This document shows positions 55,350 through 64,000 of a stretch of 64,000 bases of DNA, piece by piece. Below the pieces are notes generated by a model that worked only from the letters and a program-made list of their open reading frames with translations, was not told the DNA's origin and did not search any database. The DNA is taken from the NCBI RefSeq assembly GCF_000424145.1, contig NZ_KE384137.1:62001-126000 (forward strand), given 5' to 3'. The translations under genes and the position numbers were made by a program. Each line of letters opens with the position of its first letter. Within the stretch, counting starts at the first letter, position 1. Source of the stretch: Butyrivibrio sp. AC2005. GTDB lineage: Bacteria; Bacillota; Clostridia; Lachnospirales; Lachnospiraceae.

Positions 55350-55775
55350 GTGCCACAGGAAAGGAAGACCTTTAGATTACAGGTTATGTCAATAAATGGT
55401 GTCTTCTTTGATGACAGAGCTTCTGAAATAATCTTGCCTTGCATAGATGGTGAGTTTGCCATACTTGCCAATCATGAAGAGATGGTGCTGGCCATTTATA
55501 ATGGTAAGATGATAATAAGGGATGCCATCGGAGACAAAATAGAGGCTATTGTTGGCATTGGCTCTGCTCAGATTGCCAATAACAGAGTAATTGTGCTTGT
55601 TGATACATGTGAAAAACCTGAAGATATCGACAGGATAAGAGCGCAGAGAGCTCTGGAGAGAGCAGAAGAAGAAATGAGACAAAATAATTCAATTAAGGAA
55701 TACTACTCAGCTCAGGCTGCTATGGCGAGGGCATTATCCCGTCTTAAGAACTCAGCTGATTATGGTATTGATTGA
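55350..55775 (+). CDS. atpC: F1Fo ATP synthase epsilon subunit
   Basis: A 141-residue epsilon: an N-terminal beta-sandwich (about 1-90, with DGEFAILANHEEMVLAI) and a C-terminal pair of helices (about 95-135) that in this family can inhibit hydrolysis. GTG 55350 follows AAGGAGAT. It is the last ATP synthase gene; no terminator is obvious before the acyltransferase gene, which begins 37 bases later. Confidence 0.94.
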   Translation: MPQERKTFRLQVMSINGVFFDDRASEIILPCIDGEFAILANHEEMVLAIYNGKMIIRDAIGDKIEAIVGIGSAQIANNRVIVLVDTCEKPEDIDRIRAQRALERAEEEMRQNNSIKEYYSAQAAMARALSRLKNSADYGID

Positions 55776-55812
55776 TGTTTTGCAAAAAAAATAAAAAATG
55801 ACAGGGTATCAG

Positions 55813-56895
55813 ATGAGAAATAAGACATTTGATAAGATTAAAGCAGTTGCATGTATTCTCGTAATCCTTATTCATTGTAAATTTCCCTCTGTTATTGGGG
55901 ATTTGTTTGAAGCATTGGCACGCTTTGGTGTGCCGATGTTTTTTGCTATTGCGGGAGTTTATCTGGCAGGGAAATCTGATGAAATTCCCGAAATGCGTAA
56001 AGGATTATTGAGAAAGCTTAAAAAAACTGGGATAATAACCCTGAAAATCTGGCTTATATATACCATATATTCTTTTATCTATGCTATGGCTAAAGACTAT
56101 GGTGCTGCAGCCTGGTTCAATGAAAAGTTCAATACCTTCGAGTTTAGTAGATTAATTCTGTTTAATTCCGGAAAAATTATATACGACTTTACCTATGCTT
56201 TTGATCATATGTGGTATCTTTTTGCGCTTATGTATGTTTACGGGCTGTGCTATATTTTTGCTCCGGTAATGAAGCCTTTGTCCAAACCACTAACAGTGAT
56301 TCTTCTAGCATTTTTATATTTTGGTGAATTCTTACAGCTGTATTATCCCATCAGACCATTTGGTATAAGCGTATCAATATGGTATGTAATCAGAAACTGG
56401 CTTTTTGTGGGAATACCGTTTTCCATGCTGGGATATTGGATGAAGCAGGACAAGGCATCAACACAGATAAAACAACCGCTTACTCTTGGGAGTGTACTTG
56501 TTGTTACAGGGATATTTTTGACATTGATTGAATATAAAATATGGGGATCAGTTGAAGTTTATTTTGGTTCTCTTTTTATTGTAATCGGACTTTTGATAGT
56601 AGGGCTTAATGCAGAACATGATGTTCATAATAATGGGGTGGTTACGAATAATAAAAGAAATGAGTTGCTGGAATTTACCGGCAATCATTTATCTTCGAAT
56701 ATTTATTATTTTCACGTTCTTATTATTTCCTTATTTGGATTTATAATCGACAGAACATATCCTGATGCATATGCAAATGCTCTTTTTATGTATTTAAGGC
56801 CGGTTTTTGTGATTATCATTACGATATTAATATCACTACTGATTTATAAGAGTAAATTTATCACTGTTAATTCAAATAGGAATCTGAGAAAATAG
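55813..56895 (+). CDS. Acyltransferase 3 family membrane protein
   Basis: A 360-residue protein with about ten membrane segments. The family start is visible: KIKAVACILVILIHCKFPS (with the conserved His) and RFGVPMFFAIAGVYLAG. Such proteins acetylate or acylate surface polysaccharides, peptidoglycan or secreted molecules. The start is either ATG 55798 (no ribosome site) or ATG 55813 (AGGG six bases upstream), chosen here. It lies between the ATP synthase operon and metH; the target is unknown. Confidence 0.85.
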   Translation: MRNKTFDKIKAVACILVILIHCKFPSVIGDLFEALARFGVPMFFAIAGVYLAGKSDEIPEMRKGLLRKLKKTGIITLKIWLIYTIYSFIYAMAKDYGAAAWFNEKFNTFEFSRLILFNSGKIIYDFTYAFDHMWYLFALMYVYGLCYIFAPVMKPLSKPLTVILLAFLYFGEFLQLYYPIRPFGISVSIWYVIRNWLFVGIPFSMLGYWMKQDKASTQIKQPLTLGSVLVVTGIFLTLIEYKIWGSVEVYFGSLFIVIGLLIVGLNAEHDVHNNGVVTNNKRNELLEFTGNHLSSNIYYFHVLIISLFGFIIDRTYPDAYANALFMYLRPVFVIIITILISLLIYKSKFITVNSNRNLRK

Positions 56896-56922
56896 GAAAC
56901 ATATTGTTTTTAGGAGAAATAG

Positions 56923-59517
56923 ATGACCAGACAAGATTTTTGGAACTTAATAGAAAGAAAAGGAATACTGTTTCTTGACGGAGCTACCGGCACAAATCTT
57001 ATGAAGGCAGGTCTGCCAGCAGGTGCATGTACCGAGGAATGGATTCTTGAAAATCCGGATACCATAAAGAATCTTCAGACAAGCTATGTGGAAGCAGGGA
57101 GTGATATTATTTATGCGCCTACTTTTACAGGAAATAGAATAAAGCTAAAGAACTTTGGTTTGGAAAACAGAATTGGAGAAATAAATAACAGTCTTGTAAC
57201 GCTGGCGAAAGAAAGTGCTAACGGAAAGGCACTTGTTGCGGGCGATATAACCATGACCGGAAGGCAGCTTAAGCCAATGGGTGATTTGGATTTTGAGGAG
57301 CTTATTGATGTATATAAGGAACAAATCAGAATCCTTGACAATGCCGGATGTGACATTCTCGTAGTTGAGACCATGATGAGCCTTCAGGAATGCAGGGCAG
57401 CACTTATTGCAGCCAAGGAAGTTTCCGATATTGCTGTTATTGTTACGCTTACCTTCGAAGGTGATGGAAGAACTTTATTTGGAACAGATGCAAAAACTGC
57501 AGCTATAGTAATGGAGTCTCTTGGAGCAGCTGCAGTAGGAGCAAACTGTGGTACCGGACCTGATAATATGGTGGACATTATTGCAGATATGGCATCAGTG
57601 ACATCTATTCCTATTATTGCCAAGCCTAATGCCGGGCTTCCGGTTGTCACCGAAGATGGATCAACCGAGTATGATATGGACTGTGATACCTTTGTTGCAG
57701 AGATGGAGAAGCTTATAAAGGCAGGAGCTACAATTATAGGTGGGTGCTGCGGAACTACTCCGGATTATATCAGAGGCATACACGAAAAATATGCGGATTA
57801 TACAATCTCATCCAATGAATTGATTAAAGCTGATGGATCCTCTTTTACAAGAAAGCCTGACGGCTTGCGTTTTCTTACCAGTGAACGTAAGACGGTTGCC
57901 TTTGGCCTTAACGATCCTTTTATGATAGTCGGAGAACGTATAAATCCTACCGGAAAGAAGAAGCTTCAGGCGCAGCTTCGCGAGGGTAATCTCGATATGG
58001 TATGCGATTTTGTATCACAGCAGGAAGAGGACGGTGCAACAATTCTTGATGTCAACGTCGGTATGAGTGGTATTGATGAAAAACAGATGATGAGCGATGT
58101 TCTTGATGAAATTATTCCACTTACATCACTTCCTCTTTGCATAGACACAAGTGATGAAGCTACCATGGAAATGGCGCTTCGTAAGTACCCGGGTCGTGCA
58201 CTCATAAATTCTATTTCTCTGGAAAAGGACAAGGCTGAGAGATTCATTCCTCTGGCAAAAAAATATGGTGCTATGTTCATAGCGCTTCCCGTAGGCCCAA
58301 AGGGATTGCCCGGAAGTCTTAAGGAAAAGCACGAGTTTATAGAAACTTTATGCAGTAAAGCATATGAATTCGGATTAAATAAGGAAGATATAGTTGTGGA
58401 CGGTCTTGTTGCAACAATCGGAGCAAATCCTGATGCTGCGCTTGAAACCTTATCCACAATAAGCTATTGCAAGGAACATGGACTTGCAACAATCTGCGGA
58501 TTATCCAATATTTCTTTCGGACTTCCGCAAAGAGCATTTATAAATACTGCATTTCTTACAATGGCAATAGGGAGTGGTCTTACTATGGCCATATGCAATC
58601 CTTCTCAGGAGCTTCTCGTAAACAGTGCTTTTGCGTCCGATCTGTTAAGGCATAAGGAGGAAGCTGATCTTCGTTATATCGAGAGGATGGGAAGGTATGA
58701 TGGGATGAATGTCCAGGTTACATGTGTCCCTAAAGGCCAAAAGCTTGTAGCGATGGCTCCTGATGCTTCAGCAGGTACAAATTCTGCTAAAGCAGGTTCT
58801 GATTCGGATAACAAGGAAAACGGAAATGTTAATGTATCAGATTCTCTGATAAAAGAAGAGCTTTCTGATGTAAAGACAGTATTTTATAACAAGATAAAGA
58901 CTGATGTAATGAAGGGTTCAAAAAGGACAATTGAAAAGGATACTCTGGAAGCTGTAGATGCAGGTTGTGAACCCAAGGTCTTATTAAACGAATACCTTAT
59001 GCCGGCCATAAATGAAGTTGGTGACCTTTTTGATAAAGGTAAATACTTCCTTCCTCAGCTCATAGCTAGTGCCGAAGCTATGAAGCTTAGCATTGCAAAG
59101 CTTGAACCTTTATTAAAGGAAGGCGATGAAGAAGGAGCAAAAGATAAGGATACTATAGTAATTGCTACTGTACATGGAGACATCCACGACATTGGCAAAA
59201 ACCTTGTGGCACTTATGCTGAAAAATCATGGCTTTAACGTAATTGATCTTGGAAAGGATGTTCCAAGTGAAAAGATAGTAGATACAGCTATAGCAGAAAA
59301 TGCAAAGATAATTTGCCTCTCAGCGCTTATGACAACTACCATGCAGGAAATGAAAAATGTTGTAAAGCTTTCAAAAGAGAAAAACTGCGACGCTAAAATA
59401 CTCATAGGCGGGGCTGTTGTAACAGAAGACTATGCATGGGAAATCGGTGCGGACGGATACTCCTCCGACGCCGCCAACTGCGTCATCGTAGTAAAAAATA
59501 TTATTAAGAATCTATGA
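56923..59517 (+). CDS. metH: Cobalamin-dependent methionine synthase, short form without reactivation domain
   Basis: An 864-residue MetH. The homocysteine domain (about 1-300) has the zinc cysteines in VGANCGTGPDNM (near 208) and GGCCGTTPDYI (275-276). The methyltetrahydrofolate domain (about 320-600) starts IVGERINPTGKK. The cap domain (about 645-740) and the cobalamin domain with VHGDIHDIGKN (near 750) follow, and the protein ends there. The AdoMet-binding reactivation domain found in E. coli MetH (1227 aa) is missing, so another protein must reactivate oxidised cobalamin. Such forms are known in anaerobes. A Ser/Asn/Gly linker lies near 620-640. Confidence 0.95.
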   Translation: MTRQDFWNLIERKGILFLDGATGTNLMKAGLPAGACTEEWILENPDTIKNLQTSYVEAGSDIIYAPTFTGNRIKLKNFGLENRIGEINNSLVTLAKESANGKALVAGDITMTGRQLKPMGDLDFEELIDVYKEQIRILDNAGCDILVVETMMSLQECRAALIAAKEVSDIAVIVTLTFEGDGRTLFGTDAKTAAIVMESLGAAAVGANCGTGPDNMVDIIADMASVTSIPIIAKPNAGLPVVTEDGSTEYDMDCDTFVAEMEKLIKAGATIIGGCCGTTPDYIRGIHEKYADYTISSNELIKADGSSFTRKPDGLRFLTSERKTVAFGLNDPFMIVGERINPTGKKKLQAQLREGNLDMVCDFVSQQEEDGATILDVNVGMSGIDEKQMMSDVLDEIIPLTSLPLCIDTSDEATMEMALRKYPGRALINSISLEKDKAERFIPLAKKYGAMFIALPVGPKGLPGSLKEKHEFIETLCSKAYEFGLNKEDIVVDGLVATIGANPDAALETLSTISYCKEHGLATICGLSNISFGLPQRAFINTAFLTMAIGSGLTMAICNPSQELLVNSAFASDLLRHKEEADLRYIERMGRYDGMNVQVTCVPKGQKLVAMAPDASAGTNSAKAGSDSDNKENGNVNVSDSLIKEELSDVKTVFYNKIKTDVMKGSKRTIEKDTLEAVDAGCEPKVLLNEYLMPAINEVGDLFDKGKYFLPQLIASAEAMKLSIAKLEPLLKEGDEEGAKDKDTIVIATVHGDIHDIGKNLVALMLKNHGFNVIDLGKDVPSEKIVDTAIAENAKIICLSALMTTTMQEMKNVVKLSKEKNCDAKILIGGAVVTEDYAWEIGADGYSSDAANCVIVVKNIIKNL

Positions 59518-59525
59518 TTGTATCT

Positions 59526-59555
59526 TTGACACATACATCATATAAATGCGATAAT
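59526..59555 (+). promoter_or_regulatory. Promoter of the ilv genes
   Basis: TTGACA (59526-59531) and GATAAT (59550-59555) are 18 bases apart. The expected start near 59562 is about 155 bases before ilvB, leaving a leader that contains the hairpin at 59591-59674. Confidence 0.8.
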
Positions 59556-59590
59556 ATTTATATGATTATTCGTGATTTAATCTACACACA

Positions 59591-59674
59591 GCTCTGAGGA
59601 AATATATGTTTTAAGAGCGCCGATTATACGCGAAGCGTAACGAGGCGCGAATAAAATATATATTTCCTCAGAGC
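59591..59674 (+). repeat. Leader hairpin of ilvB, copy 1 of a structured element
   Basis: A 22-bp outer stem (59591-59612 with 59653-59674, one G-T pair), a small internal loop, a 5-bp stem (GCGCC at 59617-59621 with GGCGC at 59644-59648) and an apical stem TACGC/GCGTA with loop GAA. Bases 59619-59648 are identical to 61448-61477. The copies also share ACACAGC before and GCGTCC after. It lies 43 bases before ilvB. No T-run follows, so it is not a plain terminator. I do not recognise it as a known riboswitch or T-box. Confidence 0.85.
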
Positions 59675-59717
59675 GTCCGGTTAACACCCGGCTAACATAA
59701 ATACTGGAGGATTGCAT

Positions 59718-61352
59718 ATGAATGGAGCACAGGCAATTGTTAAATGCCTTGAAGAAGAAAAGGTAAAGATTGTATATGGCTATTCGGGAGTGGCTATCGC
59801 ACCCTTTTATGATGCTCTTGGTGATACAAAGGTAAAACAGATACTTGTCAGAACTGAACAGAATGCAGCACATATGGCAAGCGGATACGCGAGAATAAGC
59901 GGAGAAGTAGGAGTGTGTGCTGTTACAAGCGGACCCGGTGCCACAAATCTTATAACAGGTATTGCAACTGCTTATGCGGACAGTATACCACTTGTATGTA
60001 TCACCGGTCAGGTTAATTCAGAACTGATCGGAAGTGATGTATTTCAGGAGGCTGATATTACAGGTGCAGCTGAATCGTTTGTAAAATACAGCTATCTTAT
60101 ACGTAATGTAAATGATATTCCAAGAATATTTAAAGAAGCTTTTCATATAGCCAGTACAGGAAGAAAAGGACCTGTATTAATCGATATTCCGATAGATATT
60201 CAACAGGCGGAGATCAGCAAGTTTGCTTATCCTGACAAGGTTAATATGAGAACCTATAAGCCTACGGTAGAGGGTAATGCCGCTCAGATAAAAAAGGTTG
60301 TAAAAGAAGTTGCGCAGGCTAAGCGTCCTATTATTTGTGTTGGCGGTGGCGTTCATCTCTCCGGAGCCGCATTGGAAATAAGAAAATTTGTAAAGGATAA
60401 CTGCATTCCTGTTGTATCAACCATGATGGGAATTGGAGTGATGGCATCGGAAGACCCGTATTATTTCGGAATGGTCGGCAATAACGGAAGACCGTGCGCC
60501 AACAGGGCACTTAATGAATCCGATCTGCTTCTTATGGTAGGAGCACGTGTCGCTGATCGTGCAGTAAACAGGCCGGATCTGATAACAGAGAATAAGGTTC
60601 TTATTCATATTGATGTTGATCCCGCTGAGATAGGAAAAAACGTAGGTCCCACAATTCCTCTTGTAGGTGACATAAAGCACATTTTTAAGAAAATAAATGA
60701 ATATGAGGATGAGGTTGACCTTATCCACGAGAGAACCGAATGGATCAATACACTGAAAAAATATAAGCAGGAGATGGTTGAAATCAGACCTGTTATTGAT
60801 ACTACAAAGTACGTGGATCCCATGCCGTTTTTGCAGAATCTGTCCCGCAAGCTTCCATCAGATGCGATTTATGTTGCTGACGTGGGACAAAATCAGATTT
60901 GGTCCTGCAGATGGCATCTTGTAAGAGACGGCAGATTTCTTACATCAGGTGGAATGGGAACCATGGGGTATTCAATTCCTGCAGCCTTTGGCGCTAAATA
61001 TGCAGATCCCAAGAAAAAGGTTGTTGCTGTAATGGGTGATGGAGCTTTCCAGATGTCCATGATGGAGCTCTCAACCATACGCCAGCACGGAATGAATGTA
61101 GGAATAATTGTATTTACTAACGGATTTTTGGGAATGGTTCGTGAATACCAGCATTATGCATTGAATGACAGATATAACATGGTTGTACTTCACAATACAC
61201 CAAAACTCGATAAAATCGCTGAAGCCTATGACATGAAGTACCTTCGTGCCTCTTCACAGGAGGAAGCAAACAAACTGATTGACGAACTGGTCCAAAACGA
61301 TGAATGCGTCCTTTGCGAAGTAGTAGTCGACCCCATGGACCTCGCAAAGTGA
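59718..61352 (+). CDS. ilvB: Acetolactate synthase large subunit (divergent)
   Basis: A 544-residue thiamine-diphosphate enzyme, first step of valine/leucine/isoleucine synthesis. The catalytic Glu lies in VRTEQNAAHMASGYARISG (near 47), TSGPGATNLITGIATAYADS follows, and the cofactor motif begins AVMGDGAFQMSMMELSTI. It is somewhat divergent: the usual GYPGGAVLPIYDAL reads GYSGVAIAPFYDAL. The pairing with two small subunits and ilvC supports the call. GGAGG before ATG 59718 sets the start. Confidence 0.9.
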   Translation: MNGAQAIVKCLEEEKVKIVYGYSGVAIAPFYDALGDTKVKQILVRTEQNAAHMASGYARISGEVGVCAVTSGPGATNLITGIATAYADSIPLVCITGQVNSELIGSDVFQEADITGAAESFVKYSYLIRNVNDIPRIFKEAFHIASTGRKGPVLIDIPIDIQQAEISKFAYPDKVNMRTYKPTVEGNAAQIKKVVKEVAQAKRPIICVGGGVHLSGAALEIRKFVKDNCIPVVSTMMGIGVMASEDPYYFGMVGNNGRPCANRALNESDLLLMVGARVADRAVNRPDLITENKVLIHIDVDPAEIGKNVGPTIPLVGDIKHIFKKINEYEDEVDLIHERTEWINTLKKYKQEMVEIRPVIDTTKYVDPMPFLQNLSRKLPSDAIYVADVGQNQIWSCRWHLVRDGRFLTSGGMGTMGYSIPAAFGAKYADPKKKVVAVMGDGAFQMSMMELSTIRQHGMNVGIIVFTNGFLGMVREYQHYALNDRYNMVVLHNTPKLDKIAEAYDMKYLRASSQEEANKLIDELVQNDECVLCEVVVDPMDLAK

Positions 61353-61420
61353 TAGGCTGTGAAATCAATCATTGAACACAGATGAGTTGAATTTTTATCT
61401 GTATATTTATCCAATACACA

Positions 61421-61502
61421 GCCGGAATAAATATATATTTCAAATGTGCCGATTATACGCGAAGCGTAACGAGGCGCAGATGAAATATATATTTGTGACG
61501 GC
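61421..61502 (+). repeat. Leader hairpin of ilvN, copy 2 of the structured element
   Basis: An 82-base hairpin in the 168-base gap between ilvB and ilvN, ending 18 bases before the start. The base stem GCCG (61421-61424) pairs with CGGC (61499-61502); a stem of about 14 bp follows (61427-61440 with 61483-61496), then GTGCC (61446-61450) with GGCGC (61473-61477), then the same apical loop as copy 1. The arms differ from copy 1 but still pair, and one C-G pair of copy 1 is U-G here. Upstream GGCTGTG (61355-61361) could pair with CACAGCC (61417-61423), which competes with the base stem. Confidence 0.85.
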
Positions 61503-61520
61503 GTCCTGGGAGGCTAAAAA

Positions 61521-62009
61521 ATGAAACGAATATATTCTGTTTTGGTTGAGAACCATGCCGGCGTTCTTTCAAAGGTAGCCGGTCTGTTTTCAAGACGAAA
61601 TTTTAATATTGATTCTCTTGTCGTTGGTGAGACAAATTCAAAGGATGTATCCTGCATGACAATTGTTTCAAGCGGTGATGAGAGAACTATCGAACAGATA
61701 GAAAAGCAGTTAAATAAAAAGCTTGACGTTATAAAGGTTAAAACCTTTAAGGAAAGTATGAGCATATGTCGTGAGCTTACTCTTATAAAGGTACGATACA
61801 ACCGTGAAAACAGAAGAGATATCATGGAAAACTGCGACATCATGAAGGCTCAGATCGTTGATATGAGCAGAAACATGATGATAATTCAGATTTGTGATAC
61901 CCCTGAAAGAGTTGAAGTATTTATCGAGATGCTTAGAACTGTCTCTATTGTGGAAATGGCACGGACTGGAACAGTTGCACTTACTAAATGCAACGAAGGA
62001 GATAAATAA
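61521..62009 (+). CDS. ilvN: Acetolactate synthase small subunit, first copy
   Basis: A 162-residue regulatory subunit. Two ACT-type domains: residues 1-75 (VLVENHAGVLSKVAGLFSRR) bind the feedback inhibitor valine in this family, and 80-160 form the C-terminal domain. Compared with the second copy at 62116 the Asn/Gly motif is present (ENHAGVL) but the following GETNSKDVSCMTIV is less typical. GGGAGG at 61508-61513 precedes the ATG. It activates the large subunit and makes it sensitive to feedback. Confidence 0.9.
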   Translation: MKRIYSVLVENHAGVLSKVAGLFSRRNFNIDSLVVGETNSKDVSCMTIVSSGDERTIEQIEKQLNKKLDVIKVKTFKESMSICRELTLIKVRYNRENRRDIMENCDIMKAQIVDMSRNMMIIQICDTPERVEVFIEMLRTVSIVEMARTGTVALTKCNEGDK

Positions 62010-62047
62010 TTTATCCCTTTAAAGTTTTAAATAATAAAAGTATTTTA

Positions 62048-62076
62048 TTGACTTTATAATTAAAAGCGAATAAAAT
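62048..62076 (+). promoter_or_regulatory. Promoter of the second ilvN
   Basis: TTGACT (62048-62053) and TAAAAT (62071-62076) with 17-base spacing, in the 106-base gap between the two small-subunit genes. No hairpin element of the ilv type is seen here. Confidence 0.7.
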
Positions 62077-62115
62077 TTGAAGATATTAGATTAATTTACA
62101 TTTATTTGGAGTGGT

Positions 62116-62631
62116 ATGAAGAGAAAAGTCTTTCAATTACTTGTAGATAATACATCCGGCGTTTTAACAAGGATTTCAGGCTTGTTTGCAAGAAGAGGTT
62201 ATAATATCGAGAGTATTACAGCCGGAACTACAGCAGATCCCAATTTTACCAGAATAACAATAGTTACATCAGGTGATGATGTGATCCTTGACCAGATTGA
62301 GAAACAGCTTAGTAAGCTCATTGATGTCAGGGATATACATGAACTTGAGCCTGAAGAGAGTGTTTACAGAGAACTTGCATTGGTAAAGGTTCGCGCTGAT
62401 GAGAAAGAGCGCGAGAGCCTTATATCCATAGTAAACATTTTCAGGGCTAATATTATTGATGTTACACCCGAGTCTCTTATTATTGAGATTACAGGTAATC
62501 AGTCCAAGGTTGACGCGCTCCTCAGAATGCTGGAGGGCAGGGAAATATTGGAACTTGCGAGAACCGGAATTGCCGGTCTCGGAAGAGGTACTGATAAAGT
62601 GATTTCCATTGAGGAATTACAGAATATGTAA
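62116..62631 (+). CDS. ilvN: Acetolactate synthase small subunit, second copy
   Basis: A 171-residue small subunit with the standard ACT start VFQLLVDNTSGVLTRISGLF, ARRGYNIESITAG and TIVTSGDDVILDQIEKQLSK. The C-terminal domain ends with LARTGIAGLGRG. It is closer to the usual IlvN/IlvH than the first copy. GGAG precedes the ATG, and it has its own promoter. Two small subunits with one large subunit in view suggest either two regulatory states or a second large subunit elsewhere. Confidence 0.93.
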   Translation: MKRKVFQLLVDNTSGVLTRISGLFARRGYNIESITAGTTADPNFTRITIVTSGDDVILDQIEKQLSKLIDVRDIHELEPEESVYRELALVKVRADEKERESLISIVNIFRANIIDVTPESLIIEITGNQSKVDALLRMLEGREILELARTGIAGLGRGTDKVISIEELQNM

Positions 62632-62638
62632 AGGATAA

Positions 62639-63736
<1,098 letters not shown>

Positions 63737-63745
63737 TGAAAAGGA

Positions 63746-63774
63746 GAGCTGCCGCATAGCGGCAGCTCATTTTT
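63746..63774 (+). terminator. Intrinsic terminator after ilvC
   Basis: A perfect 10-bp GC-rich stem (GAGCTGCCGC at 63746-63755 with 63759-63768), a three-base loop and ATTTTT. Confidence 0.93.
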
Positions 63775-63781
63775 GAAGATT

Positions 63782-64000
63782 ATGGAGTATTACAGTAAGA
63801 AGCCATTACGGGTAAGATTGTTTACGCTTTTGATTCTTTCCATTATTATGTATATGGTAGCGGTGGTGCCTTTCTTTGTTTCAAGGGGCATGCCGTTTTT
63901 CTATTATGGAGATTATAATGTCCAGCAGATTCCTTTTTATACTATTGCACATAGGGCTGTAAGAAGCGGTAATCTGTTTTATTTGTGGAATATGGATTTA
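63782..64000 (+). CDS. YfhO-family membrane protein, N-terminal fragment
   Basis: An open frame from ATG 63782 to the window end gives 73 residues. It shows an N-terminal membrane helix (about 12-34, LFTLLILSIIMYMVAVVPFF), then FYYGDYNVQQIPFYTIAHRA and a following SGNLFYLWNMDL. This is the start pattern of the YfhO/GT-C-like glycosyltransferase family, where GD...QQ..PF and W.....G occur. These proteins help add sugars to teichoic acids or lipids. The rest lies outside the window. Confidence 0.75.
   Translation, partial: MEYYSKKPLRVRLFTLLILSIIMYMVAVVPFFVSRGMPFFYYGDYNVQQIPFYTIAHRAVRSGNLFYLWNMDL

Noticed and set aside
59518-59717. T-box or known branched-chain amino acid riboswitch in the ilvB leader
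   Set aside because: No T-box consensus, specifier stem or antiterminator is seen; only the palindromic element and no T-run.
59591-61502. Two copies of the ilv hairpin as a miniature transposable element
   Set aside because: Not fully excluded, but arms of the copies differ while still pairing, no clear target duplication is seen, and both are at corresponding places before ilv genes; kept as RNA/palindromic element.

Overview
The window looks like a contiguous chromosomal segment of a low-to-moderate GC, anaerobic Gram-positive bacterium, most likely a Lachnospiraceae member of the Butyrivibrio/Pseudobutyrivibrio type (inference). Grounds: strong AGGAGG-type ribosome sites, near-uniform gene direction (54 of 55 protein genes on +), the apt-rel-MBL-hemZ order, a biotin-dependent decarboxylase/Na+ pump set, glycogen metabolism and cyclic-di-GMP proteins. 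I see no prophage, transposase, rRNA or CRISPR array; one tRNA is present.

Layout. 1-4.4 kb: a biotin carboxyltransferase/decarboxylase cluster (acyl-CoA carboxyltransferase, OadG, biotin carrier, OadB, OadA-like), closed by a strong terminator. 4.4-10.7 kb: glycogen debranching enzyme GlgX, a membrane protein, and a response regulator/histidine kinase/lipoprotein unit. 10.8-16 kb: apt, bifunctional rel, a metallo-beta-lactamase-fold hydrolase and hemZ. 16-26.3 kb: an orphan phosphoribosyltransferase, the only minus-strand gene, a Zn/Cd-efflux operon with a clear promoter and operator (ArsR, stand-alone HMA protein, P1B ATPase), then a serine hydrolase, purine nucleoside phosphorylase, an MTA/SAH-deaminase-type amidohydrolase, a membrane MutS-like ATPase and RNase HI. 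26.4-35.5 kb: fructose-6-phosphate aldolase/transaldolase, a GGDEF-EAL-GGDEF protein, ROK glucokinase, dUTPase, a GlgB-like protein that has lost its catalytic residues, and MscS. 35.5-45.3 kb: tRNA-Thr(CGT), argH, asd, a degenerate ATPase-DUF234 protein, topoisomerase III, a left-handed beta-helix protein, a lipoprotein, a DUF6465-type small protein and a HAD phosphatase. 45.3-49.6 kb: an ABCG-type transporter pair and a binding-protein-fold/GGDEF protein. 49.6-55.8 kb: an F1Fo ATP synthase operon. 55.8-64 kb: an acyltransferase, a short MetH, and ilvB-ilvN-ilvN-ilvC, ending in a partial YfhO-like gene.

Main points of interest. (1) The ATP synthase operon has no separate delta gene; the C-terminal domain of delta is fused in frame to the N-terminus of alpha, and gamma carries an extra basic tail that should emerge at the same place on the enzyme. 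(2) The GlgB homologue lacks all three catalytic carboxylates but keeps its glucan-binding architecture, and has gained a coiled coil and a Lys/Ala/Thr tail, so it looks like a glycogen scaffold or regulator rather than an enzyme. (3) Two 82-84 nt hairpins with an identical 30-nt core but different, still complementary arms lie in the leaders of ilvB and the first ilvN; this is the pattern of a structured RNA or palindromic element not explained by any known leader I recognise. (4) The protein at 38406-39785 has lost both its P-loop and its nuclease-like motif.

All calls come from reading the sequence and recalled family motifs; no searches were run. Start sites were moved from the longest frame where a ribosome site clearly supports a later codon.
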